Origin: Puniceicoccaceae bacterium | GTDB taxonomy: Bacteria; Verrucomicrobiota; Verrucomicrobiia; Opitutales; JAFGAQ01 | Length of the DNA stretch: 64,000 bases | Assembly (NCBI GenBank): GCA_028285755.1 | Contig: JANQOQ010000008.1 | Coordinates: 815,399 to 879,398 of the forward strand | Direction of reading: 5' to 3' | Shown here: positions 54,875-64,000 of the stretch, piece after piece | Layout of the letters: each line of letters opens with the position of its first letter | Numbering within the stretch: the first letter of the stretch is position 1 | The notes under the pieces: generated by a model | Told to the model about the DNA's origin: nothing | What the model saw: only the letters and a program-made list of their open reading frames with translations | The model's database searches: none | Program-made: the position numbers and the translations under genes

Positions 54875-57046
54875 ATGACATTTTCCAACGCCAAATTTGA
54901 TCCCCACCGAAAAAGTCAGCGCCCCCAATCGGTGCTGATTGCCTCACTGCTGTTTATGTTCCTGTTCAGTGGTTTGCCATTATCCGCCCAACTCCAGACT
55001 ATTGACCGCACACGTGAAGTTGTCTCTGAAAATAACGAGCGCGTGGAAGAGTTGAATGAGATTGTTGAATTTGCTGAAGAGCAGCGCAATGCCCGCAGTC
55101 AAAACGGGGGCAATGGATCGGCAACCAACGATGAGCCGGAGACCATTAGCCTGAATGTGGATGATCAGGAAATCAGTGTGATCCTGACCAATATCGCCGA
55201 GCTTTTTGAATTGAATCTGGTTATACCGGATGATCTGGAGGGGCGCACCTCTCTTAACTTACGTGATGTTACCTGGCAGCAGGTCTTCGATATTGTGCTG
55301 GAGGAGATCGGATATTCCTGGGTGGAAGTCGGAGGCATTATCCGTATCCGCGCCGGGCTTGAGCAGACCGATGACCTCGAAGATCCGCGCATCCAGGTAT
55401 TGGCGGATGGAACATTACGTGTGGATTTTCGCAATGCAGCAGTGGCGGATATTATTTCGGTCATCGCTCGCACTCTGGACCTGAATGTGGTGATCGCGCC
55501 TGATCCGGAGCTGGATAACCCGCTGGATTTGCGCCTGCGCAATGTCACCTGGGAGCAGATCTTTGCTGTGGCGCTCAATCAATACGGCTACGGCTATATC
55601 GATGCGGATGGCATCGTCATCATTAAAACGCTCGAAGAAATTAACAGCGTACCCCCAATTTCCCGCGTATTTCAAATCAAGTATTCGGAGGCCGATTCCA
55701 TTTCAGAGCTTATTGCAGAGCAGAGTGGAGTTGAGAGTGTAGTCGTCGATACGCGCAGTAATGTGCTTATCATCAAAGGCAACCCGGCCAATATGGCAGA
55801 CATTAAGGCCCTCATCGATACCTTGGACCGACCCACGCCGCAGGTGATGATCGAATCGCGCTTTGTGGAAATTTCGGATGAGGGCGTTAAGAACATTGGT
55901 GTGAACTGGCAGGGGCTTGCAAATTTCGGTCTCGGATTTGATGGAGGCACACGTGAATATAGCCGTACGAATTCCCGGGATGATGGTTCCAATGATAGTG
56001 ATACCAATAATTTTTCATCGAGCAGTACCCGCTCGGGAACGCCTGCGGTTACCGAGACGAACACCTTGGTGAGCACGGCGCTGGATCAGGTAAGAACTCT
56101 GGTGGACAGTACGGCTACCAGCCGGACCGATACGGCCATTTTCAGTGCGGATGCGTTTAGAATCGTTCTCAGTGCATTGAATACCGTTACGGATTCCAAG
56201 ATCGTATCGAACCCGACAGTCATTTCACTGAATGGGCAGGAAGCGGAAATTCGCCTTACGGACCATTACTATTTACAGAAACCGGGAACCGTCTCTGAAG
56301 ACGGGCGCGTCGTACCGGGTGAGGTTGAAAAGTTGGATCCCCTGCCGGGCATAGAGCTGAAAGTCACACCGACCATCAGTGGCGGCGACTTTATCTCGCT
56401 CAAGGTAGTTCCGCAGGTGAATGAGATCGTATCCGAGCAATTTTTCATCGATACGGAAATCCCGGTGGTGCGCCAGCGCACTGCGCTTACCCATGTGATG
56501 GTGAAGGACCGCGAAACCCTTGCAATTGGCGGATTGATAGATGAGCTGAGCCGCGAAGTGGAAAACAAGGTGCCCCTGCTGGGATCTATCCCCGGAGTAG
56601 GTAGGCTCTTCTCGCACAAGAATTTAACGACCGATTCCACCAATCAGATCATTTTCATTACAGCGAGCATTCTTAACCCGAACGAGACCAACTACATCGA
56701 TATTATCGGGCGTGAGCGCATGAATACCCTCGGCCTTACGGATCGGGATGTGATGGGCAGCAACTTCCCGCTGACTGACGAAGAAAAGGCGCTGAATGAG
56801 GCCATCTATAACTATCGCACCGGTATTGAAGACGCCAAACGCCGCGAACGCCTGCAGAAGCAGATGGATGCCTTCCGTGCGATTGAGCGCAAGAACTCTG
56901 AGGTCGCAGAAAGTGATTTCAGCGAATTCGAAGAAGAAACTCTCGACGACCAAACACCCTCGGATGTTGCCGAGCTGCCGGAACGTTCTGGCATGGATGA
57001 GCTGAGGGAGCGCCGCAACACCAGCAACGTAATCCCCATATTTTAA
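54875..57046 (+). CDS. Secretin-family outer-membrane protein (GspD/PilQ-like)
   Basis: A 723-residue protein with signal peptide (FSGLPLSAQ), a coiled-coil-like part (about 45-85), two STN-like N domains (about 95-165 and 180-255; repeated ITWQQVFDIVL/VTWEQIFAVAL pattern), an NolW domain (about 262-325; VDTRSNVLIIKG), and the secretin core (about 330-590) with IESRFVEIS, VKDRETLAIGGLID and PLLGSIPGVGRLF. The C-terminal ~120 residues are charged and helical, a possible pilotin or partner site. Secretins form the outer-membrane pore of type II secretion, type IV pili or related machines. No ATPase, pseudopilin or platform gene is near. The ATG at 54875 was preferred to the TTG one codon earlier. 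Confidence 0.92.
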   Translation: MTFSNAKFDPHRKSQRPQSVLIASLLFMFLFSGLPLSAQLQTIDRTREVVSENNERVEELNEIVEFAEEQRNARSQNGGNGSATNDEPETISLNVDDQEISVILTNIAELFELNLVIPDDLEGRTSLNLRDVTWQQVFDIVLEEIGYSWVEVGGIIRIRAGLEQTDDLEDPRIQVLADGTLRVDFRNAAVADIISVIARTLDLNVVIAPDPELDNPLDLRLRNVTWEQIFAVALNQYGYGYIDADGIVIIKTLEEINSVPPISRVFQIKYSEADSISELIAEQSGVESVVVDTRSNVLIIKGNPANMADIKALIDTLDRPTPQVMIESRFVEISDEGVKNIGVNWQGLANFGLGFDGGTREYSRTNSRDDGSNDSDTNNFSSSSTRSGTPAVTETNTLVSTALDQVRTLVDSTATSRTDTAIFSADAFRIVLSALNTVTDSKIVSNPTVISLNGQEAEIRLTDHYYLQKPGTVSEDGRVVPGEVEKLDPLPGIELKVTPTISGGDFISLKVVPQVNEIVSEQFFIDTEIPVVRQRTALTHVMVKDRETLAIGGLIDELSREVENKVPLLGSIPGVGRLFSHKNLTTDSTNQIIFITASILNPNETNYIDIIGRERMNTLGLTDRDVMGSNFPLTDEEKALNEAIYNYRTGIEDAKRRERLQKQMDAFRAIERKNSEVAESDFSEFEEETLDDQTPSDVAELPERSGMDELRERRNTSNVIPIF

Positions 57047-57054
57047 CAATAAGG

Positions 57055-57768
57055 ATGGCTTTGAGGATGGAAAGGAAGTTTGCAATCGTCAGATACTTGA
57101 TGAAGCGGCTCGGCCTCTTGAGCCTCGTGTGCGGGGTATTGGTTGCTCAGGATGATCCCTTTGCGGAGGAGTTTAAATACTTTCAAAGCACGCAGCATGG
57201 CGAGCGCCTGGTGGTCAGCTATCCGGATAGTGAGAGCGACCGCGTACGCGCAATGGAGCTCACCCTGTTCGAGGAGAGCTATTACAATGTTGAGAGCCGG
57301 GGGTACCGTCAACGCCTCGTAGGCATTATTACCGGTATGGGCCTGGGGAGTACGGGCCTGAAAATAGTGATCACCGACCGCAATCAGATTTTTCGCATTA
57401 GCCGTGTGCTCGATGAGTTTAAACGCGTGCATGAGACGTTCCTGGAAAGCCGGGAGCGCATCGAAGAGGAAACCGAAGACTGGATGGGGGCCTCCTGGGA
57501 GGCATTCAGCGATGGGCGGCCTATCGGCAGTGTTTACTTTTACCCCTCGCAAAAGGAACTGGAAGCAGAATTTAACTGGGACTTTGAGCTGGACCGTGTG
57601 TGGCTGAGTATCGGGCAGCGCATCTTTCTCGACCACGATATGGTGCCTTTTTTGCATCATTACCTAAACCATATCGAAGATTATGCCGATCAATTCTATG
57701 ATTACCGTGCACAACTCAATGAAAAGAATGAACAGATCGACCGGATATTAGGAATTAGCCAATACTAA
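57055..57768 (+). CDS. Exported protein of unknown function, secretin operon
   Basis: A 237-residue protein with an N-terminal hydrophobic signal (LGLLSLVCGVLVAQ). The mature part is rich in Glu and aromatic residues; a helical stretch around 120-150 and a repeating HHYLNHIEDYADQFYDYR near the C-terminus. No family recognised. It starts 8 bp after the secretin gene and ends 8 bp before the Ig-repeat gene, so a role with the secretin at the cell envelope is likely. Confidence 0.75.
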   Translation: MALRMERKFAIVRYLMKRLGLLSLVCGVLVAQDDPFAEEFKYFQSTQHGERLVVSYPDSESDRVRAMELTLFEESYYNVESRGYRQRLVGIITGMGLGSTGLKIVITDRNQIFRISRVLDEFKRVHETFLESRERIEEETEDWMGASWEAFSDGRPIGSVYFYPSQKELEAEFNWDFELDRVWLSIGQRIFLDHDMVPFLHHYLNHIEDYADQFYDYRAQLNEKNEQIDRILGISQY

Positions 57769-57776
57769 ACGCTTTG

Positions 57777-60734
57777 ATGACCATGACCTCGCTTACATAC
57801 AGATTTCGCCTTTTCCTCCTCCTGCTCATGGGGGCATTGGGATTATCCCATTCACTCCATTCAGTAACGTCAGTACAATCAGTGACACCTGGTAATGGCA
57901 CTCTCTTTGAAAACCAGGTAGGCCAGGCAATATCGATAACCGTAGTGATCGCTTCAACGGTTATTGATGGTAGTGATGACGGAGTATTTGCAATTACGTG
58001 GTCTAACAGTGATAGCACGGTCTTTAATGAAGAAATCTTAAATACATCCAGTTTGACATTTCCGACTGCTGCAGCTGGCACACAATCAATGACAGCCAGC
58101 TTTACACCTCCCTATACGGGAACATTTAATTTCAATGTGCGCAGCCCGTCGGGTGTTATTGGCACATTCTCATACAACGTGCCCTCTGTGGGTTCAGTGC
58201 CTTCAGGAGTTAACATCACCTTCCCTGCGGATGGGGCAAGTTTCCTGCCCGGTGAGCAAATTACCATTACTGCGCAGGCGAGTGATCCCGACGGCTCTAT
58301 CTCCAAGGTTGAATTCCTTCTGGGAGATGCGACCAGTGGGCTGACGGGCAACCCGATCTTTACCGTCCTGGCGGAAGATACCACGGCTCCCTATTCGACG
58401 ACTTTTACGATCGGTGGTGTTGGCGAGTATAAGATTTCTGCTCGGGCTTTTGACAGTGCGGGCAACAGCACGCGTAGCTCAACAGTGTCCTTCTTCGGTT
58501 CGGAGACTCCCGTGCTACAGACATTGACAAGTGTGGTGATGCGCACCCCGCTGGACGGGTCGAGTGTTTCAGTGATCAACCCGGTCGAGCTCTCCGCAGT
58601 CGTTCAACCGGCTGCCCTGCGCACACAGGTCTCACTCGACTATTTCGTAGATGGGTTCAAGGTCAATGACACGCCAATTACCGAGTCCAGCACCGAGGGG
58701 TTTTTTGAGTTTAGCTATGAAGGTTATGTGGGCACGTATCCCATAACGGCACGGGCCAGCCTGAATAATGGTACCTTTGTGGAGACTTTAAACGCGGCAG
58801 ACGTTACCTTTGTGGCGGTTGGCAGCGACCCGCAGATGTCAATCTCAGCACCCCTGGGAGCGGGCGTAACGATCGGAACTACCCGCCAATTTACCGTGCA
58901 GGCAGCCGACAGTGGTGCACTCATTGAGGAAGTCGAGCTCATCGTGAATGGAGAATCCGTTGCGACGGAGACCCGCTCTTCATTTCCGTTTGTTTTTGAT
59001 TTTACGTTCCCGAGTATGGGCTTCTTCGATATCTATGCGATTGGTACCTTTACCAATGGTAACCGGGCGCGCACAAACGTGATATCCATTACCGTAGGAG
59101 CAGGAGCAGCCCCCTCGGTTTCGGTGGTAGCTCCCTTGAGCGGAGGTCAGTTTTTGCCGGGCACGAATCTACCGATACTTGTCACCGCAAACGATCCGAA
59201 CAGCCTGATCGAGCAAGTGCAGATTTTTGTAAACAACACGCTGATCCAAACCGCCTTGCGACAAACGGGCGGCAGTTTCAGCCCCGAGCTGAATACATTC
59301 TCTTACGTTTTCCCCTTCCCGGGAGATTATTCGATCTATGCCCAGGCACAAGATGCCAGCGGCAATGTTTCGCAATCGAATGTCGTAAATGTAAAGGCAG
59401 CGAACAATGATAATACGACTCCGAAAGTGGTGATGAGCCACCCCTTGCCCGTGGGTGGGGGCGATACGGTGAACGATGTATCCGTGGGCTCAAGCATGTT
59501 TCTCAATGCATTGGCGACGGATGGGGATGGCACCATCCAGCAAGTGCGGTTCTACATCAATGGACAGCAGATCGGCACCACCTCGACAAAATTCCGCGAT
59601 ACCTATTCGCTGTTTTTCGAGCCGACCACACCCGGTACCTACTATATCTTCGCCGAAGCGGTGGATAATGATGGCAAAATCGGGCAGTCTTCACCTTTGC
59701 AGCTCAGCGTGAATGCACTGGAGGCCTCTTTACCGATCATCCAGATTCAACCATTGAATGCAAACAACAGCTTTATCGACCAGGGGAGCAGTGTGAACAT
59801 CAGCGCTCTTGCCGATGGAGGGTTGATTGGTATCGATCAGGTGAATTTTTATGTGAATGGAGTCTTCCTGGATGCGGATGACGCTGCAGATGATGGCAAT
59901 GATTTGTTATTTACATCCGACTTTTTGGTCGATGAGGCCGGAACATTCCTGGTCTACGGACGTGCGATCCAGATCGACCCCAACGGGCTAACCACCGATA
60001 ATTGGGTGATCTCTGATCCCGTGGGTCTCGTGGTTTCCCCGCGCAGCAGCAATCGGGATTTTGTGATCCGCACTCAGCAGGATTTCTTCGGGGTCACACT
60101 CAGTCAGTCAGATTTGGACCAACAGGTGAGCCGACTGGACTCAGGGCAGGTCTCCCAGGCTCAGTATATTTTCGAACTCACCCAGCAAGCCAGTTATCTG
60201 AATACGCGTGAAGGGCTCATGGCGCGCTTCCTGTTAAGTGGGGATTGGCCAAACCCGAGCGTGCAGTTTCAGGATCTGAATACGATGAATACCCTCGGGC
60301 TGGGGAATTTGGTAACGGTGTTACTCCCGGTATTCCAGAATACCTATTTCGCTGGCAAACGTATTCCCGATGCTTTTTCGAGTGATGCGGACTATGAGGA
60401 ATTCTTCCGCCTGCTATTTAATAATAAGTATGGATCGGATCCTCAGGGAGATCAAACCAGCCGCGGAGTGCAACAGATGAAAGCGCTCGGCACCAATAAT
60501 TTTGTAATCGAGTTTATTCGCGATACGGATGCGCTGCCATTTGGAGGTGGTACGATCTCGGCCATCCTGGGCATCCCGAACCCACCGAACACCCGCCTGC
60601 CTGACCTTGCTGACAGTGCATCGATCCTGATCAATATGCTCAATATAGATCCCAGCACTCAGGAAGTCGAAAATCTGAGCAACCAGCCGCTGCTGAATCA
60701 AATCCAGTCGCTCCTGCAGGATTCGCGCTACTAA
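57777..60734 (+). CDS. Large secreted Ig-repeat protein with DUF4214-like C-terminus
   Basis: A 985-residue protein with signal peptide and about seven bacterial Ig-like repeats of ~100 residues, many carrying the calcium-fold-like signature ASDPDGSISKVEF, AADSGALIEEVEL, ANDPNSLIEQVQI or ATDGDGTIQQVRF. The C-terminal ~250 residues (about 740-985) are helical and look like DUF4214, a domain of S-layer and surface-associated proteins. Presumably a surface or secreted adhesin-type protein exported by the Sec system and possibly through the neighbouring secretin. The ATG at 57777 was chosen over the TTG at 57774. Confidence 0.82.
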   Translation: MTMTSLTYRFRLFLLLLMGALGLSHSLHSVTSVQSVTPGNGTLFENQVGQAISITVVIASTVIDGSDDGVFAITWSNSDSTVFNEEILNTSSLTFPTAAAGTQSMTASFTPPYTGTFNFNVRSPSGVIGTFSYNVPSVGSVPSGVNITFPADGASFLPGEQITITAQASDPDGSISKVEFLLGDATSGLTGNPIFTVLAEDTTAPYSTTFTIGGVGEYKISARAFDSAGNSTRSSTVSFFGSETPVLQTLTSVVMRTPLDGSSVSVINPVELSAVVQPAALRTQVSLDYFVDGFKVNDTPITESSTEGFFEFSYEGYVGTYPITARASLNNGTFVETLNAADVTFVAVGSDPQMSISAPLGAGVTIGTTRQFTVQAADSGALIEEVELIVNGESVATETRSSFPFVFDFTFPSMGFFDIYAIGTFTNGNRARTNVISITVGAGAAPSVSVVAPLSGGQFLPGTNLPILVTANDPNSLIEQVQIFVNNTLIQTALRQTGGSFSPELNTFSYVFPFPGDYSIYAQAQDASGNVSQSNVVNVKAANNDNTTPKVVMSHPLPVGGGDTVNDVSVGSSMFLNALATDGDGTIQQVRFYINGQQIGTTSTKFRDTYSLFFEPTTPGTYYIFAEAVDNDGKIGQSSPLQLSVNALEASLPIIQIQPLNANNSFIDQGSSVNISALADGGLIGIDQVNFYVNGVFLDADDAADDGNDLLFTSDFLVDEAGTFLVYGRAIQIDPNGLTTDNWVISDPVGLVVSPRSSNRDFVIRTQQDFFGVTLSQSDLDQQVSRLDSGQVSQAQYIFELTQQASYLNTREGLMARFLLSGDWPNPSVQFQDLNTMNTLGLGNLVTVLLPVFQNTYFAGKRIPDAFSSDADYEEFFRLLFNNKYGSDPQGDQTSRGVQQMKALGTNNFVIEFIRDTDALPFGGGTISAILGIPNPPNTRLPDLADSASILINMLNIDPSTQEVENLSNQPLLNQIQSLLQDSRY

Positions 60735-60786
60735 GTGCTGAACGATCAGGGATTGCCCCCTGTCAAATAGCTGGTAGGTATAAATT

Positions 60787-61698
60787 ATGGATGCGAAAAC
60801 GCAGGAAATGCTGAAACGGGTGCGGATGCTCGAAATCCAGACGCGTAAGATTGTCAATCAGGCATTAACGGGCTCTTATCAGAGTGCATTCAAGGGCAGA
60901 GGTATTGATTTTGAGGAAGTGCGCGAATACGCCTATGGGGATGACGTTCGCTCCATCGATTGGAATGTCACCGCACGTTCAGACTGGCCCTACGTGAAGC
61001 AGTTTCGCGAGGAGCGAGAGCTCTCAATTATCCTCATGCTTGATTTGAGCGCATCGGGTTTTTTTGGCAGTAGCAGCCAGAGCAAGCGCGACCTGGCTAT
61101 CGAGCTGGCGAGTGTTCTGGCGTTTTCCGCTTCGTTAAGTAATGACAAGGTAGGACTGGTGTTGTTTACGGACCGTATTGAAAAGCTGATCATCCCCGCG
61201 AAGGGGCGTAAGCATGTTTTGCGCATCATTCGGGAGCTACTGGTATTTGAATCGGAGGGAAAGTCGACCGATATCATCGGAGCGCTAGGCTATGTTTTAA
61301 AAATGATGAAAAAGCGCTCGGTCATTTTTCTGTTGTCAGACTTTTTGCAGTTTTCAGATGCCTACCCGCAAACGGACAGCCGCCAGCCCCTCTTTAAGAC
61401 ACTCCGCCTTGCCGAGCAAAAGCACGACTTAATCTGTGGCATTATATCGGACCCCCGGGAAGAGGAGTTGCCTTCCGTAGGCATCATCGAGCTCGAAGAT
61501 GCGGAGACCGGGGATATCGTGGAAGTGAATACCCAATCCCGCCGCTTACGTGAGCGCTATGCGCATGTGAACCGGGAATTTAAGAAACGCCGCGATATTG
61601 CATTTAAGAAAAGCGGGCTTGATTATTTGCATTTGAGGACGAACGAGTCCTATGTTAAGGCATTGCAGGGCTTGTTTGAACGCCGAGCAAATGCCTGA
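60787..61698 (+). CDS. DUF58 domain protein
   Basis: A 303-residue DUF58 protein (MoxR-linked family). The family stretch GRGIDFEEVREYAYGDDVR and SIDWNVTAR lies at about 38-66. A vWA-like domain follows with LDLSASGFFGS (DxSxS metal site at about 85), and FLLSDFLQF (about 178). These proteins usually pair with a MoxR AAA+ ATPase and take part in assembling metalloenzymes or envelope proteins; here no moxR gene is adjacent within the window. It follows the Ig-repeat gene by 52 bp. Confidence 0.88.
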   Translation: MDAKTQEMLKRVRMLEIQTRKIVNQALTGSYQSAFKGRGIDFEEVREYAYGDDVRSIDWNVTARSDWPYVKQFREERELSIILMLDLSASGFFGSSSQSKRDLAIELASVLAFSASLSNDKVGLVLFTDRIEKLIIPAKGRKHVLRIIRELLVFESEGKSTDIIGALGYVLKMMKKRSVIFLLSDFLQFSDAYPQTDSRQPLFKTLRLAEQKHDLICGIISDPREEELPSVGIIELEDAETGDIVEVNTQSRRLRERYAHVNREFKKRRDIAFKKSGLDYLHLRTNESYVKALQGLFERRANA

Positions 61699-61727
61699 TC
61701 TTTTATCATTTTAATTATTGTCATGTC

Positions 61728-61750
61728 GTGGTATACTTATTGCATACCAC
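61728..61750. promoter_or_regulatory. Inverted repeat upstream of the outer-membrane barrel gene
   Basis: GTGGTATAC and GCATACCAC form a 9-bp dyad with one mismatch and a 5-bp spacer (TTATT), 22 bp before the TTG start of the barrel gene. No T-run follows, so an operator for a dimeric repressor is more likely than a terminator. Confidence 0.4.
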
Positions 61751-61771
61751 TGAGTTGTAGACTCACCAAAG

Positions 61772-63853
61772 TTGAAAAAGTTATTAGCAGTTTGGTTTGG
61801 GTTAAGTAGTTGTTGGCTTACCCAGGCAGCCGAATGGGTGGAATTGGAAAGTTATTGGACTTCCCAGGACTCGTTGTATTGGGGAGATTCCCGGCTGGGA
61901 AGTGATGGTGTACAGAATGGCACGCGTGATCTCACTTTTCAGGAGCTCCGAAACCTCATGCCTGAAATCCGATCCTGGGGTGAACAGCGCAATGTTGCCG
62001 TGGATTATTCAGCAGGGGTGTTTAATAACCGCCTGGATCTGGGCCTGGGATTTGATAGTCCCGGTCTTACGAATTTCTCCCCGCGCTTAATGCCTTTCGG
62101 TGGACCCCTTTCATATAGTCAGGGACGTGACTTTACTTTCAGGCTCGAAGACAGTGAATTTGTAGAGCAGGGTCAGGGTTTTCTGGATTATTACCGATTG
62201 GATTTACCATTTGATGATACGAAGACCGTTGTTGAGGCCTCATTTGGCCAATTTGATTCTATGACAGCTTCGCTGGAATCTGAGGTAAATATGGGTGCCA
62301 TGCAGATGGACGTGAAAACCGCTCTGCGTGAGTTTGGTAACTTTACCGACGGAAAGGGTGTGCGCCTTACCGATAGCCTGGATCTGGCGAATCCTAAATT
62401 CCGCTACAGTGATGATGCTGACAGCCGCAGTATATACTCCATACGTGAATATCAAATGCAGGGGCGCTACTTCATTTCCCGGGATCAGCAATTTCAAATA
62501 TCGGGCAAATATACCGATGCGAGTGATGTGTATTTTCCGCAGTTGAGGATGGATGCTCTCTACGACCGGGGCTCCACCGTTTCCATGGCGTATATGGCGC
62601 GCCGGCCTTCGGCATCTCTTCAAAACATGACAATACGTGCATATGCGAGTAACGCTCAGCAGCTATTCAATGACCGGCTTAGGGTGAGTAAATTTCGTTT
62701 TATCGAAAACCCTGAAGCAGATGATTTTTTCACCGAGGCGAGATCCCGCAGTAGTGCGCAAGGTTTTGAAATGAGCGGAACCAAAGAATATGTGGATGGT
62801 CAGATAGGATTTGGTCTGCGCTGGAATAATCAGGAGTGGGATGCGGTCACCAATACGCTTGGGGTGATTTCTCAGATGTTACCCGATATCAGCCAGACGT
62901 TGATGGGTGGATTTATTGAAGGTCAACGTTATGTGGGTAACTTTCAGATCTCGGGAACGTTGCAGATTGATCAACAGGAAACTACCGCAAACGGAAGTCA
63001 GATCATTTTACGCCGCTATCGCAACTTTGCCCCCAAACGCGCAGATAATTCATCCCTGCGCAGCTCGATGAAATTGCTCTACGAGATCAATGATAACAGC
63101 AATGCGTATGTCCAGCTTGGCTATTCAGTGAGAGCACCTGATCCGCATGAGCTGTTTTTGCAGTATCAGCATGAGCAGGCACCCGGAAACTTGTTACTAT
63201 GGTTGGGTAATCCCGATTTGGATGAGGTGCGCAATACTTCTATGGATATTGGGTACACTGCGAGGACCCGTAAGCTCAGCTTCAGTATGAAGGGCTTCTA
63301 TTCATTTATTCAGGATTTAATATACATTGAAAATTTGAATCCGAACCAAATCGGCGGTGAGCAATTTATAGGCACTGCAATCAGCTACAATAATATTGAT
63401 GCTCTGGTTTTTGGCGGAGACCTGGAGGTAGCGCTGGATTTCACCAAAAATCTTCGACTTGAAGGCGGTGTGGAAATGCTTAAGGGCAAAAAGCGCAGGC
63501 TGAATACGTTTTCCGGCGATGAGGATCTTGCCGAGATGCCTCCTTTGCAAGGCCACGTGGCACTTAGTTTTGATAATGACCAAATCTTCGGAAAATTCGA
63601 AGTACGTATGGCGGATGCTCAGTTGGATGTGGATGAGTCCATCTCGGAAGTCAGGCTCGATAGCTATACGATTTTGAATTTAATGATGGGTTACAATCTA
63701 ACGACCAATACTCTTTGGACGGTGGGTGTTGAGAATATTGGGGACCAGGTTTATACGCGCCAAAATGCCAATATCCGGAATCCTTTCACTAATTACGGTA
63801 TTGTAAATGAAACCGGACGTTTCGTTTTTATGTCTCTAAAATGGCAGTTTTAG
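61772..63853 (+). CDS. TonB-dependent-receptor-like outer-membrane protein
   Basis: A 693-residue protein with a TTG start and signal peptide (LLAVWFGLSSCWLTQA). The main part (about 150-693) is a beta-barrel with alternating amphipathic strands, GYSVRAPDPHELFLQY, NTSMDIGYTARTRKL and a C-terminal VFMSLKWQF with terminal Phe, all typical of TonB-dependent receptors, including the C-terminal VGVENIGDQVYTR. The N-terminal ~110 residues do not show the normal plug motifs or a TonB box. Ligand unknown; I incline to a receptor of the copper or siderophore type with a reduced plug. An inverted repeat lies just upstream. Confidence 0.8.
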   Translation: MKKLLAVWFGLSSCWLTQAAEWVELESYWTSQDSLYWGDSRLGSDGVQNGTRDLTFQELRNLMPEIRSWGEQRNVAVDYSAGVFNNRLDLGLGFDSPGLTNFSPRLMPFGGPLSYSQGRDFTFRLEDSEFVEQGQGFLDYYRLDLPFDDTKTVVEASFGQFDSMTASLESEVNMGAMQMDVKTALREFGNFTDGKGVRLTDSLDLANPKFRYSDDADSRSIYSIREYQMQGRYFISRDQQFQISGKYTDASDVYFPQLRMDALYDRGSTVSMAYMARRPSASLQNMTIRAYASNAQQLFNDRLRVSKFRFIENPEADDFFTEARSRSSAQGFEMSGTKEYVDGQIGFGLRWNNQEWDAVTNTLGVISQMLPDISQTLMGGFIEGQRYVGNFQISGTLQIDQQETTANGSQIILRRYRNFAPKRADNSSLRSSMKLLYEINDNSNAYVQLGYSVRAPDPHELFLQYQHEQAPGNLLLWLGNPDLDEVRNTSMDIGYTARTRKLSFSMKGFYSFIQDLIYIENLNPNQIGGEQFIGTAISYNNIDALVFGGDLEVALDFTKNLRLEGGVEMLKGKKRRLNTFSGDEDLAEMPPLQGHVALSFDNDQIFGKFEVRMADAQLDVDESISEVRLDSYTILNLMMGYNLTTNTLWTVGVENIGDQVYTRQNANIRNPFTNYGIVNETGRFVFMSLKWQF

Positions 63854-63922
63854 TTACGGTATACCCATTTTTATACTTTTCAATCCTCCCTGCATAAGTC
63901 CTAATGACCGCTTTTAGCTGTT

Positions 63923-64000
63923 ATGCGCCTGTCGATCATTATATCTGTTTACAATTGCGTGGACTTGACGCGGCGTTGTTTGGACACGCTCTTGCCGACG
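63923..64000 (+). CDS. Family 2 glycosyltransferase, N-terminal start only
   Basis: The first 26 codons, running off the right edge: MRLSIIISVYNCVDLTRRC and so on. SIIISVYN is the beta-strand and nucleotide-sugar pocket typical of GT2 (GT-A fold). Acceptor cannot be judged. It begins 69 bp after the barrel gene. Confidence 0.75.
   Translation, partial: MRLSIIISVYNCVDLTRRCLDTLLPT

Noticed and set aside
1-64000. CRISPR arrays, insertion sequences, prophage genes, rRNA or tRNA genes
   Set aside because: No regularly spaced repeats, transposase-like or phage-like proteins, or cloverleaf-like intergenic segments were seen; a covariance search would be needed for small RNAs.

Overview
The window is a chromosomal segment of roughly 48-50% GC from a Gram-negative, aerobic, probably marine bacterium. 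I place it by inference in Verrucomicrobiota, class Opitutia (Opitutales/Puniceicoccales-like). The reasons are the outer-membrane genes (TolB, a secretin, a TonB-receptor-like barrel, CsgG-like protein), the long three-domain IspG, a CX5C SCO protein, a caa3-type oxidase operon with DUF420 and CtaG, many weak Shine-Dalgarno sequences, and several GTG/TTG starts. No rRNA, tRNA, CRISPR array, insertion sequence or phage gene was seen.

Layout. 1-4.5 kb: end of a dihydrolipoyl dehydrogenase gene, tolB (minus), mrp, a small unknown gene and serS. 4.5-19.1 kb: a signalling/secondary-metabolism block with a hybrid sensor kinase, a 2102-residue single-module highly reducing polyketide synthase (KS-AT-DH-ER-KR-ACP), a PhcB-like SAM methyltransferase, a six-TM kinase-receiver-kinase protein and a PhcQ-like response regulator. 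19.1-23.8 kb: SMUG1-type uracil-DNA glycosylase, an unknown gene, a LOG-family protein, then (minus) a metallophosphoesterase (YmdB family), an extended SDR and a phosphopantetheinyl transferase whose start overlaps the SDR stop. 23.9-33 kb: ilvB, then a tight minus-strand operon uppS-cdsA-dxr-rseP-ispG-mnmM for isoprenoid, phospholipid and envelope functions. 33-37.5 kb: pterin dehydratase, a possible 43-residue membrane peptide, a CsgG-like protein, SDR, amidohydrolase, 3-methyladenine glycosylase and a HAD hydrolase. 37.6-41.1 kb: a 1149-residue conserved protein of unknown function. 41.1-54.6 kb: respiratory block with SCO and three accessory envelope proteins (minus), ctaA-ctaB-DUF420 (plus), a pspA-like/membrane protein pair (minus), adenosine kinase, then ctaC-D-E-F-G. 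54.9-64 kb: secretin, an exported unknown protein, a large Ig-repeat protein, a DUF58 protein, a TonB-receptor-like barrel, and the first 26 codons of a family 2 glycosyltransferase.

The most interesting system is at 7.5-19.1 kb. The three genes after the polyketide synthase have the content and order of the phcB-phcS-phcR-phcQ quorum-sensing locus of Ralstonia (3-hydroxy fatty acid methyl ester signalling), with PhcS-like and PhcR-like parts joined in one protein. An iterative, B-type-ketoreductase polyketide synthase without a thioesterase lies 26 bp upstream in the same direction. My inference is that this is a self-contained signalling cassette in which the synthase makes a 3-hydroxyacyl or similar reduced chain, the methyltransferase makes its methyl ester, and the fused kinase with its regulator senses it. 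The phosphopantetheinyl transferase at 21.3-22.0 kb is a candidate activator of the carrier domain. The biochemistry is untested.
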